Assembly: GCA_013361595.1 (NCBI GenBank)
Contig: JABFXT010000719.1
Coordinates: 1 to 5,682 of the forward strand
DNA from: Nocardia sp.
Lineage (GTDB): Bacteria; Actinomycetota; Actinomycetes; Mycobacteriales; Mycobacteriaceae
DNA length: 5,682 nucleotides
Reading direction: 5' to 3'
This document shows positions 1-5,669 of this stretch, piece by piece (the first letter of the stretch is position 1; every line of letters begins with the position of its first letter). Under the pieces are notes generated by a model. It saw only the letters and a program-made list of their open reading frames with translations. It had not been told where the DNA came from and did no database searches. A program made the translations under genes and the position numbers.

Positions 1-315
1 GGCCGGTTCCTGCGCAGATACAGCCTCGACGAACTCCCGCAGTTCTTCAATGTGCTGTTCCGAGATATGAGTGTCGTCGGACCACGTCCGCAGGTGCGCC
101 GGGAGGTCCACTCCTACGACGGTGTGATGCGCCGCCGATTGCTGGTACGGCCCGGAATCACCGGGCTGTGGCAGGTCAGCGGCCGGTCCGACCTGTCCCC
201 GGAGGAATCGGTCGAACTCGATATCTCCTATGTGGAGAACTGGTCCATGCTGCTGGATCTGCGGATAATCGCCCGCACCCTACGGGCGGTCGCCAGAGGC
301 GACGGAGCCTACTGA
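1..315 (+). CDS. Sugar-1-phosphate transferase (bacterial sugar transferase family), C-terminal part
   Basis: Only the last 104 residues are present; the frame is open from base 1 and the start lies outside the window. The fragment carries the hallmarks of the bacterial sugar transferase domain (WbaP/PssY-like polyisoprenyl-phosphate hexose-1-phosphate transferases). RRYSLDELPQFFNVL is followed by DMSVVGPRP (the usual family form is GDMSLVGPRP, so Arg stands in place of Gly before DMS). Then come RPGITGLWQVSGRSDLS and the C-terminal LDISYVENWSMLLDLRII helix, ending in a typical RGDGAY tail. Family members move a sugar phosphate from a nucleotide sugar to undecaprenyl (or decaprenyl) phosphate on the cytoplasmic face of the membrane, the first step of exopolysaccharide or capsule repeat-unit synthesis. 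The catalytic Asp-Glu pair and the N-terminal membrane helices would lie upstream, so substrate and full topology cannot be judged. The C terminus looks intact. Confidence 0.93.
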   Translation, partial: GRFLRRYSLDELPQFFNVLFRDMSVVGPRPQVRREVHSYDGVMRRRLLVRPGITGLWQVSGRSDLSPEESVELDISYVENWSMLLDLRIIARTLRAVARGDGAY

Positions 316-328
316 CCCGGCCGCGGGT
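315..328 (+). terminator. Short GC hairpin right after the sugar transferase stop
   Basis: ACCCG (315-319) and CGGGT (324-328) can pair around a GCCG loop, starting at the last base of the stop codon. The stem is only five pairs and no T-run follows. It could help end transcription of the sugar transferase, but such short GC stems arise often by chance in DNA of this composition. Confidence 0.25.
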
Positions 329-340
329 GCGGGCGATCCG

Positions 341-487
341 TCAGAGCAGCACCAGCGCCAGGCTGGCAAGGGCGATGACGAGCACCCAGGCGATCAACAG
401 TGAATGCGTAGACCCCGGGCTCGGGAAGCCGGGGGTCGGTACAGCGGCCGGGCGACGATCCTTGTGTGTCGTGGCGACGGTGCTCAC
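341..487 (-). CDS. Small membrane peptide, 48 residues, probably C-terminally anchored
   Basis: A GTG start at 487-485 is preceded by AGGAGG (499-494) with a 6-base gap, one of the best ribosome binding sites in the window. This start was preferred over the longer in-frame opening at 553, whose extra 22 residues are Arg-rich and have no such site. The peptide has a polar N-terminal part of about 28 residues with a basic HKDRR stretch and a Pro/Gly-rich segment (PTPGFPSPGS). One hydrophobic helix, about residues 29-48 (LLIAWVLVIALASLALVLL), follows and runs to the very last residue. This layout predicts a single-pass protein with no domain beyond the membrane. The basic residues before the helix favour a cytoplasmic N terminus. 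I do not recognise a family and assign no function. It lies divergent from the SRPBCC gene and has a GGGTAC box upstream, so shared stress control is possible. A chance ORF is the alternative, but ribosome site, helix and stop agree well. Confidence 0.62.
   Translation of the reverse strand: MSTVATTHKDRRPAAVPTPGFPSPGSTHSLLIAWVLVIALASLALVLL
411..437. repeat. Imperfect inverted repeat (27 bases) inside the small membrane gene
   Basis: GACCCC (411-416) pairs with GGGGTC (432-437) and GGCT (418-421) with AGCC (427-430). One G/G mismatch (417/431) interrupts the stem, and the loop is CGGGA (422-426). The result is ten base pairs in a compact hairpin. It overlaps the codons for the Pro/Gly-rich segment of the 48-residue peptide, which may by itself explain the symmetry. 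On the plus strand it could act as a delayed terminator about 95 bases after the sugar transferase stop. Confidence 0.4.
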
Positions 488-512
488 GGTCCACCTCCTC
501 GAAAGAGTTTGT

Positions 513-518
513 GTACCC
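513..518 (-). promoter_or_regulatory. GGGTAC box, possible SigB/SigF-type -10 for the small membrane gene
   Basis: Read on the minus strand, 518-513 is GGGTAC, the -10 form known for actinobacterial SigB/SigF promoters. It would place a transcript start about 20 bases before the GTG at 487, leaving room for the AGGAGG site. No convincing GTTT-like -35 lies 14-16 bases upstream (the bases there are G-rich), so the call rests on the -10 alone. Confidence 0.3.
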
Positions 519-580
519 AACGAATAACGGCTTCCCCGAATTCGCGTGCTCAATCCCGCGGCGCGATTTCCGTCCCCGGT

Positions 581-605
581 GTTTGTGCCGCCGGACCCCG
601 GGTAG
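581..605 (+). promoter_or_regulatory. SigB/SigF-type promoter for the SRPBCC gene
   Basis: GTTT at 581-584 and GGGTAG at 600-605 are separated by exactly 15 bases. This fits the GTTT-N(14-17)-GGGTA pattern described for stress sigma factors of the SigB/SigF group in mycobacteria and streptomycetes. The predicted start near 612 would give a leader of about 85 bases before the ATG at 697. The last base of the -10 is G rather than the usual T or C. No competing housekeeping-type promoter stood out between 488 and 696. Confidence 0.55.
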
Positions 606-696
606 CCGCCCCGTGTACCGAAACCGACAGTCCGGGAGCCGCGGCCGTCCAGACCTGCGGCGGGAGCGGCGCTCCGGACCCGAGGGAGGTTGTTCC

Positions 697-1158
697 ATGA
701 GCACAGTCACCGCGTCGACCGAGGTCGGGGTACCGATTCGCACCGCTTACGACCAGTGGACCCAGTTCGAATCGTTCCCTCACTTCATGGAGGGGGTCGA
801 ACGGGTCGACCAGATCGACAACACCCACACACACTGGAAGATCAAGATCGGACCGGCGGATCGCGAATTCGACGCGACGATCACCGAGCAGCATCCGGAA
901 GAGCGGGTCGCCTGGCGTTCGGACAGCGGTCCCGAGCATGCCGGGGTGGTCACCTTCCACCGTATCGATGATTCGACCACCCGCGTGATCACTCAGATGG
1001 ATATCGATCCGGAGGGTTTCGTCGAGAACGCGGCCGACAAGCTCGGCATCCTGGACCGCCGGGTGAAGGGCGACCTGGCGCGATTCAAGGAGTTCATCGA
1101 ATCCCGGCCGGGGGCGAGCGGAGCCTGGCGCGGGGATGTGCCGCGTCCGGGCGGCTGA
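697..1158 (+). CDS. SRPBCC (START-like, polyketide cyclase/dehydrase type) protein, probable stress protein
   Basis: The 153-residue protein starts at ATG 697, with GAGGGAGG at 682-689 giving a 7-base gap. The sequence is typical of the small SRPBCC group found widely in actinobacteria. VGVPIRTAYDQWTQFESFPHFMEGVERV (residues 10-37) forms the first strand and the paired short helices. It is followed by the central beta segment with EFDATITEQHPEERVAWRS (about 57-75) and GVVTFHRIDDSTTRV (83-97). The long C-terminal helix is FVENAADKLGILDRRVKGDLARFKEFI (about 108-134), and a conserved-looking GAWRGDV lies near the end. The fold makes a hydrophobic pocket for lipids or small aromatics; the ligand is unknown and no catalytic residues are evident. 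There is no signal peptide, so it should be cytoplasmic. It stands alone in its unit, behind a SigB/SigF-like promoter and before a strong hairpin. I infer a general-stress role from the promoter, not from the protein. Confidence 0.9.
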   Translation: MSTVTASTEVGVPIRTAYDQWTQFESFPHFMEGVERVDQIDNTHTHWKIKIGPADREFDATITEQHPEERVAWRSDSGPEHAGVVTFHRIDDSTTRVITQMDIDPEGFVENAADKLGILDRRVKGDLARFKEFIESRPGASGAWRGDVPRPGG

Positions 1159-1176
1159 CCGCGTCCCCACGTGCCC

Positions 1177-1210
1177 GGGCCGCGCCGCCCCATTTAGGTC
1201 GGCGCGGCCC
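1177..1210. terminator. Strong hairpin between convergent genes, likely terminator
   Basis: GGGCCGCGCCG (1177-1187) and CGGCGCGGCCC (1200-1210) form a perfect 11-pair, nearly all-GC stem around a 12-base loop. It starts 18 bases after the SRPBCC stop. There is no T-tract, which is common for actinobacterial terminators. Its symmetry allows it to act on both converging transcripts. Confidence 0.75.
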
Positions 1211-1245
1211 GCTGTCGGACATGGCGAAGGCTTCGGTCCCCTCGC

Positions 1246-1286
1246 GGCGGTCCGTCGGGCTGCGGCGGACCGTGCTCCGGACCGCC
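1246..1286. terminator. Hairpin region directly after the MerR gene stop
   Basis: GGCGGTCCG (1246-1254) is the perfect reverse complement of CGGACCGCC (1278-1286), which abuts the MerR stop codon. A second copy of CGGACCG at 1266-1272 can pair with the same left arm and form a tighter 7-pair hairpin with an 11-base loop. The two pairings exclude each other. Position and GC content suggest termination of the minus-strand MerR transcript. Confidence 0.5.
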
Positions 1287-2213
1287 TCAGCCGGATATCG
1301 GCGCGATAGACAGAACCAGGGCCGTGTTCAGCCAATTCTGTGTGGACCCGGTGGTGTGCGGGCTGCCGAGCGCGTCGGCGGTGAGCGCCCAGTACCGGGT
1401 GATCGCGGGATGCCCGGCCGCGGCCCGGGCCAGCCGCCGGCGGAATGCCGCGGTGTCCCGGTCGCCGCGTGCCAGCGCGTGCGCCCGAACGAACAGGTCC
1501 AGTTCCGGGCCGGGCGCCGGATCGTCCCCGGCGTGAACTCGCTGTGCCGCGAGGGTATGCGCGGCGGCGACCTCGGTGACGAGTGCGCGCCGATCGCGGA
1601 CCGGCCGGCCGTCGGACAACCACAGTTGACGGCCGATCGCCCGGCTCAGGTCCGGCGTACGCGCCAGCTCGGCCAGCTCCGCGATCGCGAGCACATAGGC
1701 CGGCGTCGGTGCCACCGGAATCGAGGGAATGTCCATGGCGACGAAATCGTCGAACAGCCAGGGTGGCATGGCGGCCAGGATATTGCGCCAGAACGCGATG
1801 AGTTGATCGCGAGCCGCACCGGGTTCGGCGACTCCGGCGAGCCGGCGCAGAGCTGTCGCGCGTTCGCCGGGCGGTGCCTCACCGAGTGCGCACAGCACCG
1901 CGTGGCGCCACGACAGCGCCCGCAATTCGGCTGCCACCGTTGCCCGTTCGGCCGCCACCGCCGCATCCACGGCATTCTCGTCCGCCAACACCCCGGCGAT
2001 GGCGGTGAGCCCCAGCCCCACGGCCCGTAATCGCCGGATCGACGACAGCCGGGCGAGTGCGTCCGCCGTGAACACACGATGGCCGCCGGTGGTGCGACCG
2101 GTCACCAGAAGTCCCTCGTCGCAGTAGAACCGTATGGTCCGCACCGGCACCCCGGTGCGGCGCGCCGCTTCGCCGATGCTCACCGCGTCGCGAATATCTG
2201 TGACGTAGGCCAC
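1287..2213 (-). CDS. MerR-family transcriptional regulator
   Basis: From GTG 2213 the protein has 308 residues. Residues 11-38 (VSIGEAARRTGVPVRTIRFYCDEGLL) are the classic N-terminal MerR winged helix-turn-helix. The wing TGGHRVFTADALARLSSIRRLRAVGLGL (about 42-69) and the start of the dimerisation helix follow. The remaining 230 or so residues are Ala/Arg-rich and mainly helical. They show no metal-binding cysteine cluster and no TipAS domain I can recognise, so the inducer is unknown; only two cysteines were noticed. MerR proteins bind palindromes inside over-long promoter spacers and untwist them on induction. The start is uncertain: GTG 2213 has GGAGG 11 bases upstream, whereas GTG 2183 begins right at the helix-turn-helix but has no visible ribosome site. 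The open frame also runs up to 2270. It is divergent from the mycothiol-dependent enzyme gene, its probable target. Confidence 0.9.
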   Translation of the reverse strand: MAYVTDIRDAVSIGEAARRTGVPVRTIRFYCDEGLLVTGRTTGGHRVFTADALARLSSIRRLRAVGLGLTAIAGVLADENAVDAAVAAERATVAAELRALSWRHAVLCALGEAPPGERATALRRLAGVAEPGAARDQLIAFWRNILAAMPPWLFDDFVAMDIPSIPVAPTPAYVLAIAELAELARTPDLSRAIGRQLWLSDGRPVRDRRALVTEVAAAHTLAAQRVHAGDDPAPGPELDLFVRAHALARGDRDTAAFRRRLARAAAGHPAITRYWALTADALGSPHTTGSTQNWLNTALVLSIAPISG

Positions 2214-2219
2214 TTGTAC

Positions 2220-2251
2220 TGGAACCTCCACCCGGGTGGAGCTCCTACCGT
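2220..2251 (+). promoter_or_regulatory. Putative MerR-type promoter and operator for the isomerase-family gene
   Basis: CTCCACCCGGGTGGAG (2226-2241) is a perfect 16-base palindrome. It fills most of a 20-base spacer between a weak -35 (TGGAAC, 2220-2225) and a TANNNT-type -10 (TACCGT, 2246-2251). That over-long spacer with a dyad inside is the known design of MerR-activated promoters. The predicted transcript start near 2258 lies just upstream of AGGAGG at 2271. On the opposite strand the same palindrome overlaps the GGAGG that would serve the MerR GTG at 2213, so binding could also limit regulator expression. The dyad is directly visible; the promoter boxes are my reading. Confidence 0.6.
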
Positions 2252-2284
2252 ACCGGAAGTGACCGAGCACAGGAGGTACGGAGA

Positions 2285-2911
2285 ATGCGCACCGAGATCG
2301 TCGCCGAGGAACTGGTCTGGCGGGCGGTGGCCACCGAGCGGGCGACCCTGGCCGATATGTTGTCCGGGCTGAGCGAACAGCAGTGGGACCGGCAGTCGTG
2401 GTGTGCGGGCTGGCGGATCCGCGATGTCGTCGGGCATATCCTGCTCACCTCGCGGGCCGGACTCGGGCAGGTGCTGTGGGAATTGATCCGGGCCCGGGGG
2501 AGTCTCGATCGGATGAGTTTCGCGACCGCCGTCGAGTACGCGGACCGCCGATCCGCCGCGGCCCTCGTCGCCGAACTCCGCGCCGGCACCGACCTGCGGC
2601 ACACTCCGGTCGGGACCACGGCTCTCGATCGTTTGATGGATCTGCTGGTGCACGGCCAGGACATCGCGGTCCCACTCGGGCTGCGACGGGAGATGCCGGT
2701 CGATGCCGCGCGGTGGTCCGCCGAACGGGTCCTGCGGATGGGCCGGCCGTTCCACGCCCGGCGGATTATCGCGGGACATCGCCTGATCGCCACCGATACG
2801 GCCTGGTCGGCCGGGACCGGCACGCCGGTCCGGGCGCCGATCGCCGAATTGCTGCTGGTGGCCACCGGACGGGTGCCGGTCACGGCGGCGGGCCGGGCGG
2901 AAACGTCCTGA
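2285..2911 (+). CDS. Maleylpyruvate isomerase-family mycothiol-dependent enzyme (DinB fold)
   Basis: The 208-residue protein starts at ATG 2285, with AGGAGG at 2271-2276 and an 8-base gap. The N-terminal DinB-like four-helix domain is marked by QSWCAGWRIRDVVGHIL (about 37-53) and LDRLMDLLVHGQDIAVPLG (about 114-132), both typical of the MDMPI_N family. In the Corynebacterium glutamicum enzyme the zinc ligands, as I recall, are His, Glu and His, the last two in an E-x3-H arrangement. Here the matching residues are His51, Asp119 and His123, so the Glu appears replaced by Asp. The last 75 residues would be the smaller C-terminal domain. Family members use mycothiol as cofactor for isomerisation or thiol transfer in the cytoplasm. 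Most, like this one, have no known substrate, and no gentisate-pathway genes are nearby. Divergence from a MerR gene suggests induction by a toxic or electrophilic compound. Confidence 0.85.
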   Translation: MRTEIVAEELVWRAVATERATLADMLSGLSEQQWDRQSWCAGWRIRDVVGHILLTSRAGLGQVLWELIRARGSLDRMSFATAVEYADRRSAAALVAELRAGTDLRHTPVGTTALDRLMDLLVHGQDIAVPLGLRREMPVDAARWSAERVLRMGRPFHARRIIAGHRLIATDTAWSAGTGTPVRAPIAELLLVATGRVPVTAAGRAETS

Positions 2912-2940
2912 CCGGCGGTATCGCCGCGGGTTCGCGAATG

Positions 2941-2955
2941 CGGTCCGCGGGACCG
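2941..2955. repeat. Small perfect inverted repeat between the isomerase-family and acyl-CoA synthetase genes
   Basis: CGGTCC and GGACCG flank a three-base GCG centre. The repeat lies 30 bases after the isomerase-family stop and about 50 bases before the acyl-CoA synthetase start. It could be a weak terminator hairpin or a regulator site. Nothing else in the 95-base gap reads as a clear promoter. Confidence 0.35.
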
Positions 2956-3006
2956 GGCGTGCGACGTACGCTTCGGATCTGATCGACCCGAGATGTGGAG
3001 CCCGCC

Positions 3007-4581
3007 ATGGCCAGTAGTGCACACCCGATATCTCGAGGAATGACCGCCGGCGATCAACTGGCGCGTCATGCCCGCAAGATCCCCGATACCGCGGCGCTGC
3101 GGTTCGCGGGTACCGCCCGTCGCTATCGAGAACTGAACGAGCGGGTATCCCGGTTGGCCAACGCCCTGCGGTCGCGCGGTGTCGGCGCCGGAGACCGGGT
3201 CGCGGTCCTGGGCCTGAACTCGATGGAGGTCGTGGAGACCTTCCTGGCCACCAACCGCCTCGGCGCGATCGGTGTCCCGATCAATTTCCGGCTGGTGGCC
3301 GGGGAGATCGCGTACCTGCTGGCGGACTCCGGGGCCATGGCGGCGATCGTCGACGCGGGATTCGCGAGCAGGCTGGCCGAGGCCCGCCGCGACGCACCGG
3401 ACCTGCGGTTCTGTCTCGTGATCGGTGGTGGGGACGGCGAATACGGCGAGGACTACGAGACGGCCCTGCGTGCCGGGGACCCCGAATGCGCGGACTCGGC
3501 CGTGGACGATCGCGAACCGGCCTACATCATGTACACCTCGGGGACCACCGGCCGGCCCAAGGGCGCGGTGCTCACGCACGAAAACCTGATGCTGCACGCG
3601 TTCAGCGTCGCTGTACACCAGGGCGTATCCGGCGACGACCGGGTCGCGTTGAACGGTGCGCCGCTGTTCCATATCGCCGGTCTGTCGAGTTATCTGATGT
3701 GCCTGCTGCCCGGCGGGACGTTCGTGATCACCCCCTCCGGTGGTTTCGATCCGGCCGCCTCGGTGGAACTGCTCGCCCGTGAACGCGTATCCAGTTGCTT
3801 CTTCGTGCCGGCGCAGTGGCAGGCCATCTGCGCGCTCCCGAATATCGCGGACTACGACCTCTCCGCGCTCCGGCAGATCTCCTGGGGCGCGGCACCGGCG
3901 TCGACGACCCTGCTGCGCACGATGATCGAGACATTCCCGCAGGCCTCGGTGTCCACCGCCTTCGGCCAGTCCGAATGTAGCCCGGTCACCTGCACACTGC
4001 GCGGTGAGGATGCCATCCGCAAGATCGGTTCGGTGGGTACCCCGATATTGAACGTCGAGGTCAGAATCGTCGACGACGAGATGAACGATGTCGCGCCGGG
4101 GGCGGTCGGCGAGATCGTCTATCGGGGACCGACGGTGATGCGGGAGTACTGGAACAAACCGGTTGCGACGGCGGCCGCCTTCGCGGGCGGGTGGTTCCAC
4201 TCCGGTGATCTGGTGCGTGCGGACGAGGACGGATATCTGTATGTCGTCGACCGTAAGAAGGACATGATCATCTCGGGCGGCGAGAACATCTACTGCGCCG
4301 AGGTGGAGAACGTACTGGCCGCGCATCCCGGAATCGCCGATATCGCCCTGATCGGGGTCCCGCACCCCAAGTGGGGCGAGACACCGCTCGCTGTGATCGT
4401 GCCGGCCGATCCCGCCGATCCGCCCACAGCGGCGGGGGTCGAGGCTTTCGCGCGGACCCGGCTGGCCGGTTACAAATGTCCGAGGGAGACCGTGGTGGTG
4501 GGCGAACTGCCGCGCAACGCCAGCGGCAAGGTGCTCAAAACCGAGCTGCGGGAAAAATATTCGTCGCCCGCGGTGGGGTAG
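3007..4581 (+). CDS. Acyl-CoA synthetase / fatty-acid-CoA ligase (FadD-like, AMP-forming)
   Basis: The protein has 524 residues from ATG 3007, which has GGAG at 2997-3000 and a 6-base gap. An in-frame GTG at 2995 adds only four residues and lacks a good site. All core motifs of the ANL adenylating superfamily are present: the phosphate-binding loop YTSGTTGRPKG (176-186), STAFGQSE (316-323), WFHSGDL with ribose-binding Asp401, the hinge DRKKD (415-419), SGGENIY (423-429), and the C-terminal catalytic Lys508 in NASGK. Length is normal and no key residue is missing, so it should be active. It activates a carboxylic acid with ATP to an acyl-adenylate and then to the CoA thioester. The general look is that of actinobacterial FadD proteins of about 500 residues, such as FadD13. 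Chain length or substrate cannot be told from the sequence by eye, so no symbol is given. No other lipid gene is adjacent. It converges on the membrane protein gene with a 17-base gap. Confidence 0.93.
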   Translation: MASSAHPISRGMTAGDQLARHARKIPDTAALRFAGTARRYRELNERVSRLANALRSRGVGAGDRVAVLGLNSMEVVETFLATNRLGAIGVPINFRLVAGEIAYLLADSGAMAAIVDAGFASRLAEARRDAPDLRFCLVIGGGDGEYGEDYETALRAGDPECADSAVDDREPAYIMYTSGTTGRPKGAVLTHENLMLHAFSVAVHQGVSGDDRVALNGAPLFHIAGLSSYLMCLLPGGTFVITPSGGFDPAASVELLARERVSSCFFVPAQWQAICALPNIADYDLSALRQISWGAAPASTTLLRTMIETFPQASVSTAFGQSECSPVTCTLRGEDAIRKIGSVGTPILNVEVRIVDDEMNDVAPGAVGEIVYRGPTVMREYWNKPVATAAAFAGGWFHSGDLVRADEDGYLYVVDRKKDMIISGGENIYCAEVENVLAAHPGIADIALIGVPHPKWGETPLAVIVPADPADPPTAAGVEAFARTRLAGYKCPRETVVVGELPRNASGKVLKTELREKYSSPAVG

Positions 4582-4598
4582 CCGTTCGGCTCGCCCCC

Positions 4599-5669
4599 TC
4601 AGGTCGTGGTCTCGGTGACGGTGCCGAGCCGCACCGTGATCCGATAGGAGAACACGGCCATCGCGAAGAGGCCGGCCGCCACGGCCACGAGAGCACCGAA
4701 GCCCTCGGTCGCGAAATCGGCGAATGCGTTCAGGACGGTGAATATCAGCGCCGCGATACGCAGAGTCTGGAGTGGCCACAGCGCCTTCGTGCGGCGGTAA
4801 CCGATGACGGCCGGTGCGGCGAGGAGCAGGGTGAGACAGGCGCTGACGAACAGAATCGCGCCGGCGATTCCCATCCGGTCGATATCGAGGCCGGTATCGG
4901 CGCGGTCCAGGTGCAACCCGCCCGCGATCAACTGGACTACGCCGGTGACGACACCGGCCGCCGAAGCGGCGACCAGTGACCAGCCGACCACCGGTACCCA
5001 CCGCGGACTCCGGAAGAAGCCGGGCACCAGACGGGGCAGGAACTGCCGGACCGAATACAGCCGGTCCGCGCGGTGCCCAGCCGCGGCGAGCAGGAGCCGG
5101 ACCCCCTGTACCGCTTCCGGATCGGCACCCCCGGCCTCGGCCCTGGCGAGCATGGTCCGGGCCGCCGCCCGACGGTGTGCGGGTAGACCGGTGGCGGTGC
5201 CGTTCGCCGCGATCGCGGCCGCGTTGGCCAGGTACTCGTCCACCGTGGGCGCCCGCACCACCCGGATCAGCCGGTTGGCGACGAGGATCACCAGTACGAG
5301 TACGTACATGATCTCGGCCGAGGGGCCGTAGAAGTAATCGTTGTCGGCGGTGACGAATTTGCCGACCTCGTCGAGGAACAGGCCGAATCCGATCCCGCCG
5401 ATCACGACCGCGCAGGCGCGGGCGGCGGTACCGAGCGCCAGCCAACCGAGCAGGAGCGCGATCATCATGGCCGCACCGCCGTAGAGGGCGTGCGCGATAT
5501 GTAGTGAGCCACCACCCACCTGGGGATAGTCGGTGATCGCGAGGTAGGCCCGCGTCACCAGGATGGTGGCGATCGCGATGACCAGGAAGGTTTCGGCGGC
5601 TGCGTTGCCGTAGGCGTTGCGGACGAATCTGGTGCGCCGCCGGGTCGTCCGGGCCGCGGGCGCGGTCAT
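4599..5669 (-). CDS. Polytopic membrane protein of unknown function
   Basis: The 356-residue protein starts at ATG 5669, with GGAG at 5682-5679 (the very window edge) and a 9-base gap. A basic N terminus (RTTRRRTRFVR, 7-17) precedes hydrophobic stretches at about 24-46, 57-79, 84-100 and 117-135. An Arg/Ala-rich soluble segment of about 88 residues (136-223) follows, then stretches at about 224-250, 267-289, 302-318 and 323-343. By the positive-inside rule this suggests a cytoplasmic N terminus, a 4+4 helix arrangement, a cytoplasmic central loop and a cytoplasmic C terminus. The most distinctive part is GFGLFLDEVGKFVTADNDYFYGPSAEIMY (94-122), which puts Asp100, Glu101 and Lys104 at a membrane edge. 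The pattern resembles conserved hypothetical membrane proteins I have seen, but I can name no function, transporter class or enzyme motif. Any upstream partner gene lies outside the window. Confidence 0.85.
   Translation of the reverse strand: MTAPAARTTRRRTRFVRNAYGNAAAETFLVIAIATILVTRAYLAITDYPQVGGGSLHIAHALYGGAAMMIALLLGWLALGTAARACAVVIGGIGFGLFLDEVGKFVTADNDYFYGPSAEIMYVLVLVILVANRLIRVVRAPTVDEYLANAAAIAANGTATGLPAHRRAAARTMLARAEAGGADPEAVQGVRLLLAAAGHRADRLYSVRQFLPRLVPGFFRSPRWVPVVGWSLVAASAAGVVTGVVQLIAGGLHLDRADTGLDIDRMGIAGAILFVSACLTLLLAAPAVIGYRRTKALWPLQTLRIAALIFTVLNAFADFATEGFGALVAVAAGLFAMAVFSYRITVRLGTVTETTT

Noticed and set aside
309..743. A 144-codon minus-strand frame overlapping the small membrane gene.
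   Set aside because: It has no ribosome site at its start and a basic, domain-free product. The overlapping 48-residue frame has the better start, a membrane helix and correct spacing to AGGAGG.
550..1623. A 357-codon minus-strand frame opposite the SRPBCC gene.
   Set aside because: Its product is very Arg-rich and low in complexity, it crosses a strong terminator hairpin, and it overlaps both the SRPBCC and the MerR genes. It is a composition artefact.
1221..2030. A 269-codon plus-strand frame opposite the MerR gene.
   Set aside because: It lies wholly antisense to a clear MerR protein and is rich in Arg and Gly, with no recognisable motif.
2214..2270. N-terminal extension of the MerR protein up to an ATG at 2270.
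   Set aside because: The extra 19 residues would be read through the palindrome and promoter region, match nothing typical of MerR proteins (the helix-turn-helix normally begins within the first dozen residues), and would leave only 14 bases to the divergent gene start.
2245..5445. A 1066-codon open frame on the minus strand covering the isomerase-family gene, the whole acyl-CoA synthetase and part of the membrane protein gene.
   Set aside because: Over the synthetase it lies in the antisense register where stops could arise only from TTA, CTA or TCA codons, which high-GC genes rarely use. The product is Arg/Gly-rich with no domain, and it overlaps three well-supported genes, one in another frame on the same strand.
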